Source: Sacculina carcini
Lineage: Eukaryota; Arthropoda; Thecostraca; Sacculinidae
Length of the DNA: 64,000 nucleotides
Direction of reading: 5' to 3'
Assembly: GCA_916048095.2 (NCBI GenBank)
Contig: OU696570.1
Span: forward strand, 9,115,816-9,179,815
Shown here: positions 1-10,125 of the stretch, one piece after another
How the letters are laid out: each line of letters begins with the position of its first letter
How positions within the stretch are numbered: the first letter of the stretch is position 1
The notes under the pieces: generated by a model
Seen by the model: the letters and a program-made list of their open reading frames with translations, nothing else
Databases searched by the model: none
What the model was told of the DNA's origin: nothing
Translations under genes and position numbers: made by a program

Positions 1-134
1 CAAGTAGCTGAGGCTGGAGTCGCGACAGGCGACTCTGATCCGCCAGTGACTCAAGATCAGATGTCAGCAACCGATCAGAGAAGACGTTCCGGTCGCGTGG
101 TGAAGAAGCCTCTTCGCTACACTCGAGACATTTA
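1..134 (+). pseudogene. C-terminal end of a Gypsy-type Pol (integrase tail), partial
   Basis: An open frame enters from the left edge and ends at TAG (132-134). The last residues contain RRSGRVVKKPLRY, a basic motif often seen at the C-terminus of Ty3/Gypsy integrases and similar to the end of the Gypsy Pol near 9230-9290. The rest of this element lies left of the window. A purine tract and an LTR-like sequence follow, as expected for the 3' end of an LTR element. Whether the upstream part is intact cannot be seen. Confidence 0.6.
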
Positions 135-287
135 GTGTAATGTTGCTTGTATTTGACATGCGAAGTGTTGTGTGCTGTTGTTTTAAAGTACGCCTTGTAT
201 CGTATGGGTGTGCTCGTACAATTTGCTTCATGTTGGCTCTTATTCTTGCTGTTTAATGTTTGAGTCCACTTCGTAAAGAAAGAGGGA

Positions 288-825
288 TGTTACGTAATCT
301 GGCATCCCTGGGGAGTCGAGGCAGGTCTAAGGTATACACGAATACACGTTGTGTTTGATATGAGTGTTCCAGAGTGGATTTATTGATTAGGGGACCCACG
401 AAACACATATGTTCCGTACTTTTTAGTTCTATCTTTGACTTGATCATTTTGTGTGTTTGAATTGGTATTTTATACTTTAATTGTAGTGTTAAATTGTGTG
501 TGATGCACATGATGTATTGTTTGTTCAAATGGCAAGCAAACAAGCCACTGCGGCTTATGCTGTATTTTCCAATTGATGTCGTCTTGTAAATGCTGGAGCC
601 AAATACATGAATGAATTTATACGAATTTCTGAATTTATACGATGCCGTGAGATGTTTGGAGCGTGGTATAGTACGAGGTGTAAGCTCTCTATACCAGATA
701 CTGCACTGTAGCACTTGACAGTACGCGTTTACTTGAACAGGAATTAGCACGTGATTTTCAGGGCGTGATATAGCGCCATTTTCCCACGTTTTACATTGAT
801 AAGACTGTGAGCACAGGGTGCTACA
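288..825 (+). repeat. 3' LTR (probable) of the Gypsy element entering from the left
   Basis: A polypurine tract (AAAGAAAGAGGGA, 275-287) is followed directly by TGTTACGTAATC, a typical LTR start. The proposed end, GGTGCTACA at 825, gives TG...CA termini and about 538 bp. The 5' partner LTR is outside the window, so the right boundary and target duplication are not confirmed. An antisense 195-aa open frame across this stretch has no recognisable domain and is ignored. Confidence 0.55.
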
Positions 826-1403
826 TATGCGAGGACGCATTCACACATGCAGTGTTCACGCCAACACTATTATACAAGCTATACTACGTGCTATTTGATA
901 AAAAGTTCCATTAAAACAATATAAAGAACATTATTGCGACCTGTAGTTGTATTGCAGAACAGATTATGGACGATGAAATATATATAACACAATCGCACAA
1001 TATCACACCGAGTAGATACACGCAACACTCATTATGCACACCGCCGTACACTGTCATTCAACGCTTCCGCGCACCGTTCACACTCACATCATGAACGCTC
1101 GATCTCGACACCTCCATGAAACTCAACGCGTCATCGAACCCCCTTTACACTGCCCATACATCCCCCAGTTACATCGCCACCAAGACAGTACAGGATAGAC
1201 GCACACGCGCACACATACATACCCACACATACACATGACTTCACACACACACATACACGGCGTCTGCCAACGCGACCAGTGCTGCGCGTGTATACAGACA
1301 CAGACATACAAGCGTTGAATCGCATGTAAGCAAACGTTCAATATATCGGAACATCTCGCGCATCACTCGCTCTGGTGCCTTGGATCAACAATGTGAAATT
1401 ACA
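826..1403 (-). repeat. Probable 3' LTR region of minus-strand Gypsy-1, with CA-rich low complexity
   Basis: On the minus strand, GGGGGAG is followed by TGTAATTTCACATTG starting at 1403, which looks like a polypurine tract and LTR start just after the integrase stop. The lower boundary is not clear. The tract 1190-1310 is rich in CACACA and CATACA. No gene is supported here; the short Cys/Val-rich ORFs are translations of this simple sequence. Confidence 0.4.
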
Positions 1404-1416
1404 CTCCCCCATGTTG

Positions 1417-2400
1417 CTAATCGCAACAAAAGCACCGTGGGGCTACACGCCGTCGATTAGACCTCCGAGGCGATTCTGCGGGTGCGACGTCGTGCGATGC
1501 CACGTTGGCCCTCGGGGTTCGCCCAAAACTCACAATCAACTCATCATCGTCTGAACTCGGTTGCTTAGCGACTTTGGGTTGAGTATGTCGCATACGCAGG
1601 TCACGATCATGTCGCGGCACACCGTCAACATCCACCGAATGATTGAACAAAAAACGGGTCACGACGCCGGGCAAATACTTGCTGTAACAGCGACTGTCTG
1701 GTGGCTTTGACCACACCAAGTCACCTTGAACAAACGGGCACTCTTCGACGTCCTGGCGTGCAACAGATAAATCATGACTGAGTCCTTTTACTCGCGCAGT
1801 GTACTGATACAACATGTTGAATGGAGATGTTGATTCATCATTTTTTTGCGGCCGGACGTTGAACCAATAAACAGCTTCCTGAATGGTGCATTGCTTGCGA
1901 GCAGCGATTGTTTTCACCGAACGATGACATATCTCCACTATACCGTTGCCGGATGGTGCATGAGCACATGGGTAGTGGATTCTTACCCCCCAACTGGCCG
2001 TGAATTGCCGAAACTCTCTGCTTCTGAACGCAGTGTCGTTATCGAGTAAAATTTCACGCGGGGCCGACCTTTCAAGAAAAAGCGATTCAAGTAATGCCAC
2101 CACAACAGCACTTGTCTGCACACGAACACGTTTCCAAATAGGGAACCTAGACGGTCCACAATCGATGATTGAGAGGTAATGACAACCACCGTAGTGCCTG
2201 AAATCAATGGCTATCCTCTCCCACACATCTCTGACGCTCAAGTTTCCATTCCTCCACTTCACTGGGGCAGAATCTACAAAGTTATACTCGTCCCACTTTC
2301 GCACTACTGCGTTCACCTCGCGACGGGTGACACCTGGGTCGGCTTTGCGAGTAAAAACCAGCGTCTTTCTTACGCCTGGGTGACGAGAATCGTGATGAGA
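1417..2400 (-). pseudogene. Gypsy integrase with altered zinc-binding domain
   Basis: The frame reads an HH...C..C-type N-terminal domain and then the DDE core: D in RIAIDF, D in LLDNDTAF, E in GNGIVEICH. A C-terminal basic tail follows. In the N-terminal domain the usual CxxC is replaced (VVRKWDEYN, so W and Y stand where cysteines belong), which should destroy zinc binding. A 299-codon frame begins at a GTG (2316), but the integrase-like sequence continues upstream in frame to HHDSRHPGV near 2400. No own ATG is visible, consistent with cleavage from a polyprotein. Confidence 0.75.
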
Positions 2401-2870
2401 TGAGTATTTTTAATCAGTTGACTTCTGTCTATGCCAGCCGCACAAATCGGTGCGTCACGTAATTCCTCATTAGCATGCCTTCTATCATCGGTGCCAGCGC
2501 CCAGCGCAGTGTGAGTGTGCATCCGTGTGCCCTGTGTCACAGAATCGTACGCACATGGATTGAATGTGATATGACCGTCGGCAGATATACACATGCCCTT
2601 CAAAGACGTAATTGCATTCATTTCCAAAATGAAATCAAACCCCAGTGGCCTTGTCTGTGAGACAACAACTCCATGGCACGGCACAAAATCACCACCAACA
2701 CTGAGTGTCACTGTGCCCGTGCCCAAGATCGAGAATATCTCACCGCTCATGGTGACGACGCTCACCTTTTTGCGCGCCCATTTGCTGCAGAAGGACACAT
2801 GTGCTATGCTTTGACTGCAGCCCGCGTCGACGAGCGCACGTCGCTCAACACCGTCGATGGTCACATTCAC
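2370..2870 (-). pseudogene. Gypsy aspartic protease (retropepsin) region
   Basis: The frame shows ALVDAGCSQSIAH, a retropepsin active-site region in which the usual DTG/DSG is DAG, and later GFDFILEMNAI, which matches the flap-distal ILG-type segment only loosely. The domain sits between gag and integrase on the same strand, the expected place. The frame then runs 30 bp into the integrase region in a different frame, which marks the point where RT and RNase H were lost. Probably inactive. Confidence 0.6.
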
Positions 2871-2887
2871 CGTCGGTAGGGCCCTGG

Positions 2888-3320
2888 CTAGTTTTGTCTC
2901 GGAGAGGAGTCCGACGCTGACGACGCATCTCCGCTGTCGTTTCCTGACTTGCCATGACTGCCTCGGCCGTTTTGTTTGTTGTGCTTGTCGTGATCAAATC
3001 TGTTACGGTTGCGGTTGGATGGGCAATGGCGCTGGATATTACCAATGCCTCCGCAACAGAAACACTTGATTTCTTGCTGTGCTGTATGAGTTGCTGTTGG
3101 TCCCCTGGCGGCCAGACACACTTCGTTGTGCTGGTTTTCTTGGAGGAGTATGCGAGCTCTAGCTGTCAGCTGTGGCAGATCCAGCGACTCAAGTCGAGAA
3201 TTCGCACGCAACGTTGTGCACACCTCTGCAGGCAAACCCGAGACAAATGCTGCCGTGCGCGCTGTGCGCCAATCACAGGCTGCGCCTTGCTTTGTGCGTC
3301 TGATCTGTCTCCCGCCATGG
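2888..3320 (-). pseudogene. Gypsy gag C-terminal part with a zinc knuckle
   Basis: The frame contains CFCCGGIGNIQRHC, a retroviral-type zinc knuckle spaced as CX2CX4HX4C but with N in place of H, and a polar Arg/Asn/Asp-rich tail. Upstream, AFVSGLPAEV parallels AFVVGLPREV in the gag of Gypsy-2. The N-terminal capsid part is missing beyond about 3320. Confidence 0.6.
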
Positions 3321-3394
3321 TAAGGAACATGTGGGAATTTGAGACAATGGGAATTGCTGACTACAACGAGGGGGATTGAGACGTTGTTTTAGAA

Positions 3395-5060
3395 TCATTT
3401 GATAAGTTTATTTCCTTTGACGATCTCCATGGTCGGTACGTGGTACAGATCCAATGGAAAAAAACTCACCCGAGTCTTGTGAATAATTACGAAATAGTTC
3501 GATGTCGCTTGTCCAAGTTGTGTCAAAGGTTGAGAAGGAACCCTGAGCTGTTTCGTTATTATGACGAGTTGATTACAGACATGATGAGGAGCGGCATTGT
3601 AGAAAAGGTTCCAGATTCTGAGGTGCACGCAGATGGAGCTTTCTATTTACCTCATCGTCCTGTGGTGAAAGCTTCCAGCTCGTCGACGCGCGTGCGCCCA
3701 GTTTTTGATGCATCGGCTTGTGGTCCCAACGAGGTGTCTTTGAACGATTGCGAAACGGGACCTCGCTGCTGCCTTCACTTGTGGAGGTGCTTTTTCGTTT
3801 TCGACGATGGCGCGTGGCTGTGTCGGCAGGTATAAAACGAGTCTTCTGGCAGTTCTTGTTGCACCCAGGTGACCGTGACGTGCATCGCTTATTTTGGATT
3901 AACCAAGGTGGCATTGTGTGTCTGTGATATTTGCGTGTGCCGTTCGGCAACAAAAGTAGTCCCTTTCTTTTGAATGCTACAGTGCGTCATCATTTGAACA
4001 GCACGCCACCTTCGAGGGCAGTTAGTGAGCTGAAAGACGATTTGTATGTTGACGAATTTATTTCAGGAGCGGATTCAGATCAGCATGCCTCCCAGTTGTT
4101 TGATCAGGCCAAGCGTATCCTAACGTGTGCTGGCATGGATATATGTTAGTTTCATACTAGTAGTCGTCCCGTGCTTGAAGTCACCCGTGATACTGCCGGC
4201 AGTTTGATGACACACACCGAGTAATTGGTGTCAACTGGATGGCGGACAGGTACGAGTTCACTTTCGATAGTTTTTAACTGCCAGTTGATACTGTTCCTAC
4301 CAAGCGAGTGGTTCTGAGTTGTATCGCTAGAGTGTTCGATCCGCCTGGAATGGCTGCCCCCTTCTGCATTGTCGCCAAGTTCCTTTGTCAAGAAATGTGG
4401 AAACTTGGGCTGGATTGGGATGAACCTCTTCCCGAACCTCAAATGATTGTGTTTTTGGATTGGGTTTGGGATCTTGTAGAATTGCAAAAACGCGCTGTTC
4501 CTCGCTCTTTTTCTCCTTTGGTTGGGATAACACATCGGATGTGCATTGGCATGTATTTGGCGATGCTTCTCTGAAGGGAAATGGAGCAGCAGTTTACGCT
4601 GCGGTTCCTGACCATGCTGAAGAGCGGACTTCTTCGTTGGTTATCGCCAAGGGCAGATTGGCTACGCTAAAAAGCGTGAGCTTGCCGCGTCTTGAGTTGA
4701 TGGGTGCTCTGCTTGCTGCTCGTATATTGCCCTTCACATTGAAGCACTGCGTCCTCCAGACACTACGCCGTGTCATTACTGGACTGAATCCATGATTGTA
4801 CTTGGGTGGGTCCGTGGTGATGCTTCACGTTGGAAGCAGTTTGTTGCAAACAGAGTGCGCGAGATCCAATCTCTGTCGGATCCTGCCTGCTGGGCACATT
4901 GCCGAGGTTCCGACAACCCAGCTGGCGCTTTGACTCGTGGATTGTCTGCCGGTCAATTGATAGACAGTGCTTTGTGGTTCAAGGGACCAAATTTCATCCA
5001 GTCGGCCTTCTTGAATGATTCCCTTCCCCGGCCTGCACCGCAGCAGAAGCAATTGGCGCT
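3395..5060 (+). pseudogene. BEL/Pao reverse transcriptase-RNase H, frameshifted
   Basis: Successive frames give BEL/Pao hallmarks in order: RVRPVFDASACGPNEVSLND (RT fingers), FWQFLLHPGDRDVHRLFW, VPFGNKSSPFLLNATVRHHL, then LYVDEFISGAD, where the catalytic YVDD has become YVDE. After that come VLSCIARVFDPPGMAAPF and the RNase H-like HVFGDASLKGNGAAVYA and LPRLELMGALLAA. Several frame changes separate these blocks, for example near 3720, 3930, 4300 and 4790. The loss of the second catalytic aspartate means it could not polymerise DNA. Confidence 0.8.
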
Positions 5061-5541
5061 TTCAAATTCTGTGAACAAAAAACGGCGCAGTCGATTTCAA
5101 CCCAGATGGGAAGACAAACATCGCCGATCAGTGCCATCAGTTGGTCCTCAATCTTCGTTGCAATCACTCAACACGGTGACAACGAAATCCGAAAGAATCA
5201 GTAATAAATCTGCCGTTTCAATGAAGTCTTGCAAGCTGCCTGACAAGGCGCATCCCATGTCACAGTGTGATATATATCGAACTGCGGAGATGCGAAAATC
5301 TCGGCTGAGACAACTGCAATTGTGTGACAAATGTAGTGACTCTCATGAAAGTGACCACTGTCCTGCTCAAATACGCGGATTGTCATATCCTTTTGCAAAG
5401 TGCAAAAACAAATACCACATAACGGCACTTTGTAACAAGTCATTGAAGGCAGCCCAGCCCACTGCACCAATTCAGAATAATCTTTGTCTTATGACAAACA
5501 ACAATGCGGTTGGCAAGGGAATCATACTGCCATCCATCTAA
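5060..5541 (+). pseudogene. BEL/Pao gag-like zinc-binding segment
   Basis: The frame carries the Cys/His pattern LCDKCSDSHESDHC followed by CKNKYHITALC, which resembles the double zinc-binding C-terminal end of BEL/Pao Gag. It follows the RT-RNase H fragment directly. That is the wrong order for one element (gag should precede pol), so two BEL/Pao pieces appear to be joined here. The frame ends at TAA near 5541. Confidence 0.55.
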
Positions 5542-5559
5542 GTGATAATCAGGAATCAG

Positions 5560-5805
5560 AAATCTAATGACCAATCAGGCGGAAAACAAGGTCGAAATCG
5601 TGCGCTGCTTGGTTGACCCGGGCTCACAAGCTTCCTACATCAGCTCATCTATGGCTACTTAATTGGGCATATCACCGTTTGATCAAAGTTCCGTTAATCT
5701 CAGAACCTTTATAGGTGAAAAGTCGCAAGGCTTCGATATTGTCAGTTGTGGTGTTCACATAACGCCGCAAAACGTTGTGAAAGCAGAATTCCTTGTCAGC
5801 TGTTG
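5560..5805 (+). pseudogene. BEL/Pao protease fragment
   Basis: A frame read from the ATG near 5567 gives EIVRCLVDPGSQASYIS, close to the BEL/Pao retropepsin site (usually L-D-S/T-G-S-Q). Here the motif is DPGS. A stop follows about 15 codons later and another near 5803. It continues the gag-like segment just upstream in the normal gag-to-protease order. Confidence 0.55.
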
Positions 5806-5839
5806 AAAATTCGGCTGAACAGGTGAATGTTGTGAAACC

Positions 5840-6190
5840 TAGGCAAGGGGTTACAATATCGGACCAGTATTGTTTTGCATGTGGTGGAAAGGGGCCAAGT
5901 CTCGAAATTGCCCAGCTCGGGACAAATATTGTCATAAATGCAGGAAAATGGGAATCTAAAGAAAATGTGTCGATCTGGAAAAGTTAACAAAACGAATTCG
6001 ATCTCCAAAATAAATAAAACCGATGATGACAATGCAGCAACAAGTGGTGGTGCAAATGCTCAAATCTGGAATGTTGCTCATGTAGAAGGTGACTTTAAGC
6101 CGTTATTGATCGACGTCGAAATAAACGGCGCACTACGCAAGATGATTTTGGACACTGGAAGCCCTGTAACTATGGTTGGCATTGATCATG
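5840..6190 (+). pseudogene. Gypsy-3 gag nucleocapsid and protease start
   Basis: Two zinc knuckles are readable across a frameshift: YCFACGGKG in one frame, its C-terminal half (SRNC) in another, then YCHKCRKMGNLKKMC, where N replaces the usual H. Downstream, MILDTGSPVTMVG is a clear retropepsin active site with an intact DTGS. The reading frame is then disturbed by an (ATTTGA)-type repeat at 6195-6235. Confidence 0.65.
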
Positions 6191-6194
6191 ACAA

Positions 6195-6235
6195 TCCGAA
6201 TTTGAATTTGAATTTGATTTGAATTTGAATTTGAA
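6195..6235. repeat. GAATTT microsatellite inside the Gypsy-3 protease
   Basis: About seven imperfect units of GAATTT/GATTT. It sits in the protease coding region between the DTGS site and the following protease residues, so it is an expansion inside a dead coding frame. Confidence 0.75.
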
Positions 6236-6399
6236 TTGCCAGTCGAACTTGACATTGTCTTCTTGTACAGGTCATCGCATCAAGCTGGCGGGTGAAGGTG
6301 TAGTTCATGCCAACTTCCAGGGTCGTTCTGGTCGTCTGCGGGTGGTCGTGTGCGACAAACAGGGAGTTCAACCCTTGCTTGGTCTTTGGAAGCAAGACC

Positions 6400-7626
6400 A
6401 AATTTTTTTCCACCAAGGCGTGTCCCGTATGCATTACAAGACGCGGTCAGACAAGAGCTTTCCAAGTGGGTTGAAAAAAGATACGCAGATAAAGTGACCA
6501 ATCACACCGGCTGGGGCACTCCGGTCGTAGTGAGGGTGATGGTGGGGCACTCCGGTCGTAGTGACCGAGGGTGATGGTGTGAGACTGTAAGCAGATTACC
6601 GCATCACAGTGAACCCTCAGTTGCTACCACAGGCATATCCAATCAAGACCATTGATTTTCTCAACAGTGAACGGATCGGTGTTCGCTAAATTGGATTTGT
6701 CCGATGCTTATATGCAAATGGAACTTGAGGACTCGTCGAAGGATTTGACTACAATCGTTACAACTGAAGGCAAGTACCGGATGAAAAGATTGCCTTTTGG
6801 CATCGCTACATGTTGTCAAATTTTTCAATCGGCTATGGACACAGTGCTTCAAGGATTGAAGGGTTGCGTGGCGTACCTTGATGATATACTCGTAAGTGGG
6901 AACGATGAAGCAGATTTGTGTCGTAGCCTGGACGCGGTCCTAGAGCGGTTGGAGACACATGGAGTGAAACTGAACAGCAAAAAGTGTCGCTTTGCGATAC
7001 CCGAAGTGCAATATCTGGGCTGGCGTATTTCTGCCTCCGGCATAAATCCAGTGGATGAAAAGGTGGAGACAATTTTGAACATGCCTGATTCTTGCAATGC
7101 TAGAGAGTTGAGAAGCATTCTGAGAGCATTGAACCATTATCGTGCTAGCCTTCCCAACCTAGCCACGGTACTACCGCCGCTGCAGGACCTTCTCAAGAAA
7201 AATTTCAAATGGTGCAGGAGCAAACAATGTGAGAGTGCTCTCAGTAGCGCGATGAAAATGCTCACGAGTCTACCTGCGCGCATGCGGTTTGATCAGAAAC
7301 TGCAGGTAAAATTGATAACAGACACCAGTGATGTCGGAGTAGGCGCCACCCTGGTACACGTTCTGCAGGATCGAACGGAGAAACCTGTGATGTTTGCTTC
7401 CAGGAAACTTACACAAGTTGAACGCAAATACCCAGTCGTAGAAAAAGAGGCAGCTGTGGTATGTTTTGGTGTGACGCGGTTACACCAATACCTGTACGGT
7501 CGGAGGTTTACTCTGGTGACGAACAACCGAACATTGTCACGAATTATTAGTCCAGACCGCGAGCTACCGGCCTTGTCCGCCCAGCGCATGCAACGGTATG
7601 CATTGCGTCTGGCTACGTACTGTTAG
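6400..7626 (+). pseudogene. Gypsy-3 reverse transcriptase and RNase H
   Basis: RT begins near RRVPYALQDAV (6410), then KLDLSDAYMQMELED, KRLPFGIATCCQIFQ and the catalytic CVAYLDDILVSG. RNase H follows with LITDTSDVGVGATL, EKEAAVVCFGV and TNNRTLSRII; the last motif is usually TDH, so one acidic residue is changed to N. A stretch near 6515-6565 is present twice in tandem and breaks the frame just before the RT palm. From 6652 the frame is open to a TAG at 7624; the same frame continues after it. Confidence 0.85.
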
Positions 7627-9290
7627 GACGTAGAATTACGGCGATCAGAAGACATGGGCATGTCGGATGCGCTATCTCGAGTGCCCAATCCGACAGAGCA
7701 ACCTGGATTCGTCGACGATGGAGACAGTATCAATTCGATAGGCTTGATCGAAAGTGCAGTAGTGACTTCTCGGGCTCTCGGGACGGCCACTCGTCAGGAC
7801 CCAGTGTTGGGTCGGGTACTGGTGTGGGTGCGCACTGGAAGGTGGCCTTCCAATAGAGGAGAGTGTGCAAGGACATTCTACGACAAAAGAGACGAACTGT
7901 CCACCGACGGAGATTGTCTTCTTTGGGGAGGAAGAGTGATTGTTCCATCAAAGCTGAGAGATACAATTCTGGCGGAATTGCACATGGGACACCTCGGGGT
8001 GACCCGGATGAAACAGCTGGCTCGTCGTCATGTCTGGTGGCCCAGCATGGATAGCGACCTGGAAGATATCGCTCGTGGGTGCCATGCGTGTGCAGAGAAG
8101 CGATCGAATCCACCAAGGGCTGTTCTATATCCATGGGAACACACCGTCAGGTCCTTGGCAAAGGCTGCACAACGATTTTGCCGGTCCTGTGGATAACAGC
8201 ATGTTGTTAGTAATTGTGGATAGCTACTATAAATGGGTGGAAGTTATTCCGATGCGGTCAACGAATTCAGAGTGCCTCATACGAGAAATGAGACGTATAT
8301 TCTGTTGTCACAGACTTCCGGTAGAGGTGGTCAGTGATAACGGTCCCCAGCTGATTTCGTCGGAGTTTCAGAATTTCCTCAAACGTAATGGTATCAGACG
8401 TATTCGCACGGCTCCATATCATCCAGCGAGTAACGGTGCAGCTGAGCGTATGGTCCAGTCAGTTAAGAAGTCGCTGGCTGCATCCAAGGCTGATGGATGC
8501 ACGCTGGATCAACGCCTTGCTCGTTTTCTTCTCGCGTACCGAACAACTCCACATGCTACAACGGGAAGAACACACGCGGAGCTCTTGTTTGGGCGGGCCC
8601 TCCGCACCCGTCTCGATCTCCTGAGCCCAAATGTGGAAGCAGATGTTCAAGAGAAACAACTGATACAGGCTGAAAATGCTGGTGGTCATAAGCGACCAGT
8701 GTTTGTAGCGGGATATGCTGTGTGGGCACGCTGCTAGGGAGGCGTAAAGTGGAAAAAGGCGGTGATCGTCGCTAAAGCAGGGCCGGTGTCGTACGAAGTG
8801 GAGGTGGACGGTGCGATCTGGTCTAGACACGTGGACCAGCTTCTACCTGCTTTAACACCTGAGCACGGAGACGTGGAGGAGGGTTCGAGCTCAGCAGCGA
8901 GGTAACAGACGAGGGATATTGTCTCTCGTGGAACTCAGCACGTTCCGAGCCGGCGATACCTGAGGGAGAGCGGTGGAGACCTGGCGGTGGGTGAAGGCAG
9001 TCCGAGTGCGGGACTTGGAGACAGTCCAGGTGCAGCGAGTGACGACAGTCCGGGTGCTGCGAGTGAGTGCGGATGTGCTGCCTCGAGGGAAGACGGTCCT
9101 GGCGCTGCTGGCCTACCTGATGAAAGTGGAGTTTCCTGTGGAGGTGGACAGCAGGACTCAGGGCAAGGCGGAGCTGAGGATACAACAAACGACAACAGCT
9201 AGCGTCCGGGAGTACTGCGCCGCTCTGGCCGAGTGCGTAACCCACCACGCCGATTCATCGACGAAAAACAAGTGACAATGATTTAAGCGG
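7627..9290 (+). pseudogene. Gypsy-3 integrase and C-terminal tail
   Basis: After DALSRVPNP comes the HHCC zinc domain (HMGHLGVTRM...CHACAEKR). The frame then shifts by one base near 8145 and the DDE core follows: D in LHNDFAGP, D in VVSDNGPQL, E in NGAAERMVQS. A TAG at 8735-8737 interrupts the SH3-like C-terminal part (VDGAIWSRHVDQLLP). The Ser/Gly/Ala-rich tail ends with RRSGRVRNPPRRF near 9240, in yet another frame. Confidence 0.85.
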
Positions 9291-9426
9291 TATATTGCGG
9301 ATTTTAGTAAAGGTTGAGTGGTGCATTCATTCAGTGTGCGCATTACGCTCTAGCTGAATTGCTGTGAAGTTGTGTACTTTACATTTATGTATCATTGTGA
9401 ACATGCGCGTTGCTTGGCGAAGGGGG

Positions 9427-10093
9427 TGTGAGGTGTGGTATCTTGGCATTTGGTCTGGCAACTTTGGGTTATGGACAGCTGGCAACGCGAGTATCGTGGG
9501 TGCTGTGTTTTGTGTGATGGAATGAGTGTGTTGGGAGCGTGTTGAATTACCAGATGGTTTGCTGTATTACCAATGTGTTGCTTGAATTTTCGGTTGCTTT
9601 GCTGTGTTAAAATATAGCATTACGTTTCAACGTTCTCAGTATAATACTTACCTTTCACCCCGAAAGGTGAAATTCTCCGGAATACACCAATCTAATCATA
9701 CTTGAAGTAAACTTGAGGGATACACTGCAACACTGCTTAAAGTATGATAGAAGCAACAGCGAATGGAAACGCCCAATGCCACTACATTTGTGAACGCAAT
9801 ACTAACAGAAAAACGTCGAACCAACTACGCTGCACTGAAAATATAATGCGCACAACACCACAAATATTTATCACAGCGAACACACGTGAAATCGCAAAAC
9901 GCGCAACGTCACAAATACACACAACATCACAAACACGCGCTGACAACGAACTGACAACGAACTGATCACGTGGTCAGCGATGCAGCGTCAGCGTTTCAAC
10001 GGTTTGTAGCTGATTCATTAGCATCGGTTTGTAGCTGAGTCATAGCAAGCTGTGATACCCAGGTAGCGTTAGGACGGACGGGCTGACGTAACA
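9427..10093 (+). repeat. Probable 3' LTR of Gypsy-3
   Basis: A G-rich tract (AAGGGGG, 9420-9426) precedes TGTGAGGTGTGG, and GCTGACGTAACA ends at 10093, giving TG...CA ends over 667 bp. There is no matching 5' LTR in the window, so this is a proposal from the termini only. The ORF at 9744-9965 within it has no known domain. Confidence 0.4.
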
Positions 10094-10125
10094 CCCCCCA
10101 TGGGGAGGGGATGGAAGGCCTTGTA

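Larger units (their letters stand above)
1404..3325 (-). mobile_element. Gypsy-1: internally deleted Gypsy retrotransposon remnant
   Basis: On the minus strand the order is gag nucleocapsid (3320-2888), protease (2870-2370) and integrase (2400-1417), then a probable LTR. The reverse transcriptase and RNase H that should lie between protease and integrase are absent: the two frames almost touch. It is related to Gypsy-2 (15260-18934), which shares similar gag and integrase motifs. Its 5' end is cut off near 3320, where BEL/Pao sequence on the other strand begins. Confidence 0.7.
5806..10093 (+). mobile_element. Gypsy-3: almost complete Gypsy retrotransposon, decayed
   Basis: Gag zinc knuckles, protease, RT, RNase H, integrase and a C-terminal tail appear in normal order on the plus strand, followed by a probable 3' LTR. 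The domain order (integrase after RNase H) and the YLDD active site are typical of Ty3/Gypsy. It carries at least two nonsense codons (TAG at 7624 and 8735), frameshifts near 5890 and 8145, a tandem duplication near 6515-6565 and a repeat expansion near 6200. No 5' LTR is seen; BEL fragments lie directly upstream. Confidence 0.75.

Noticed and set aside
253..840. 195-aa antisense open frame across the first LTR
   Set aside because: No known domain, lies entirely in LTR sequence, and starts within repeat DNA.
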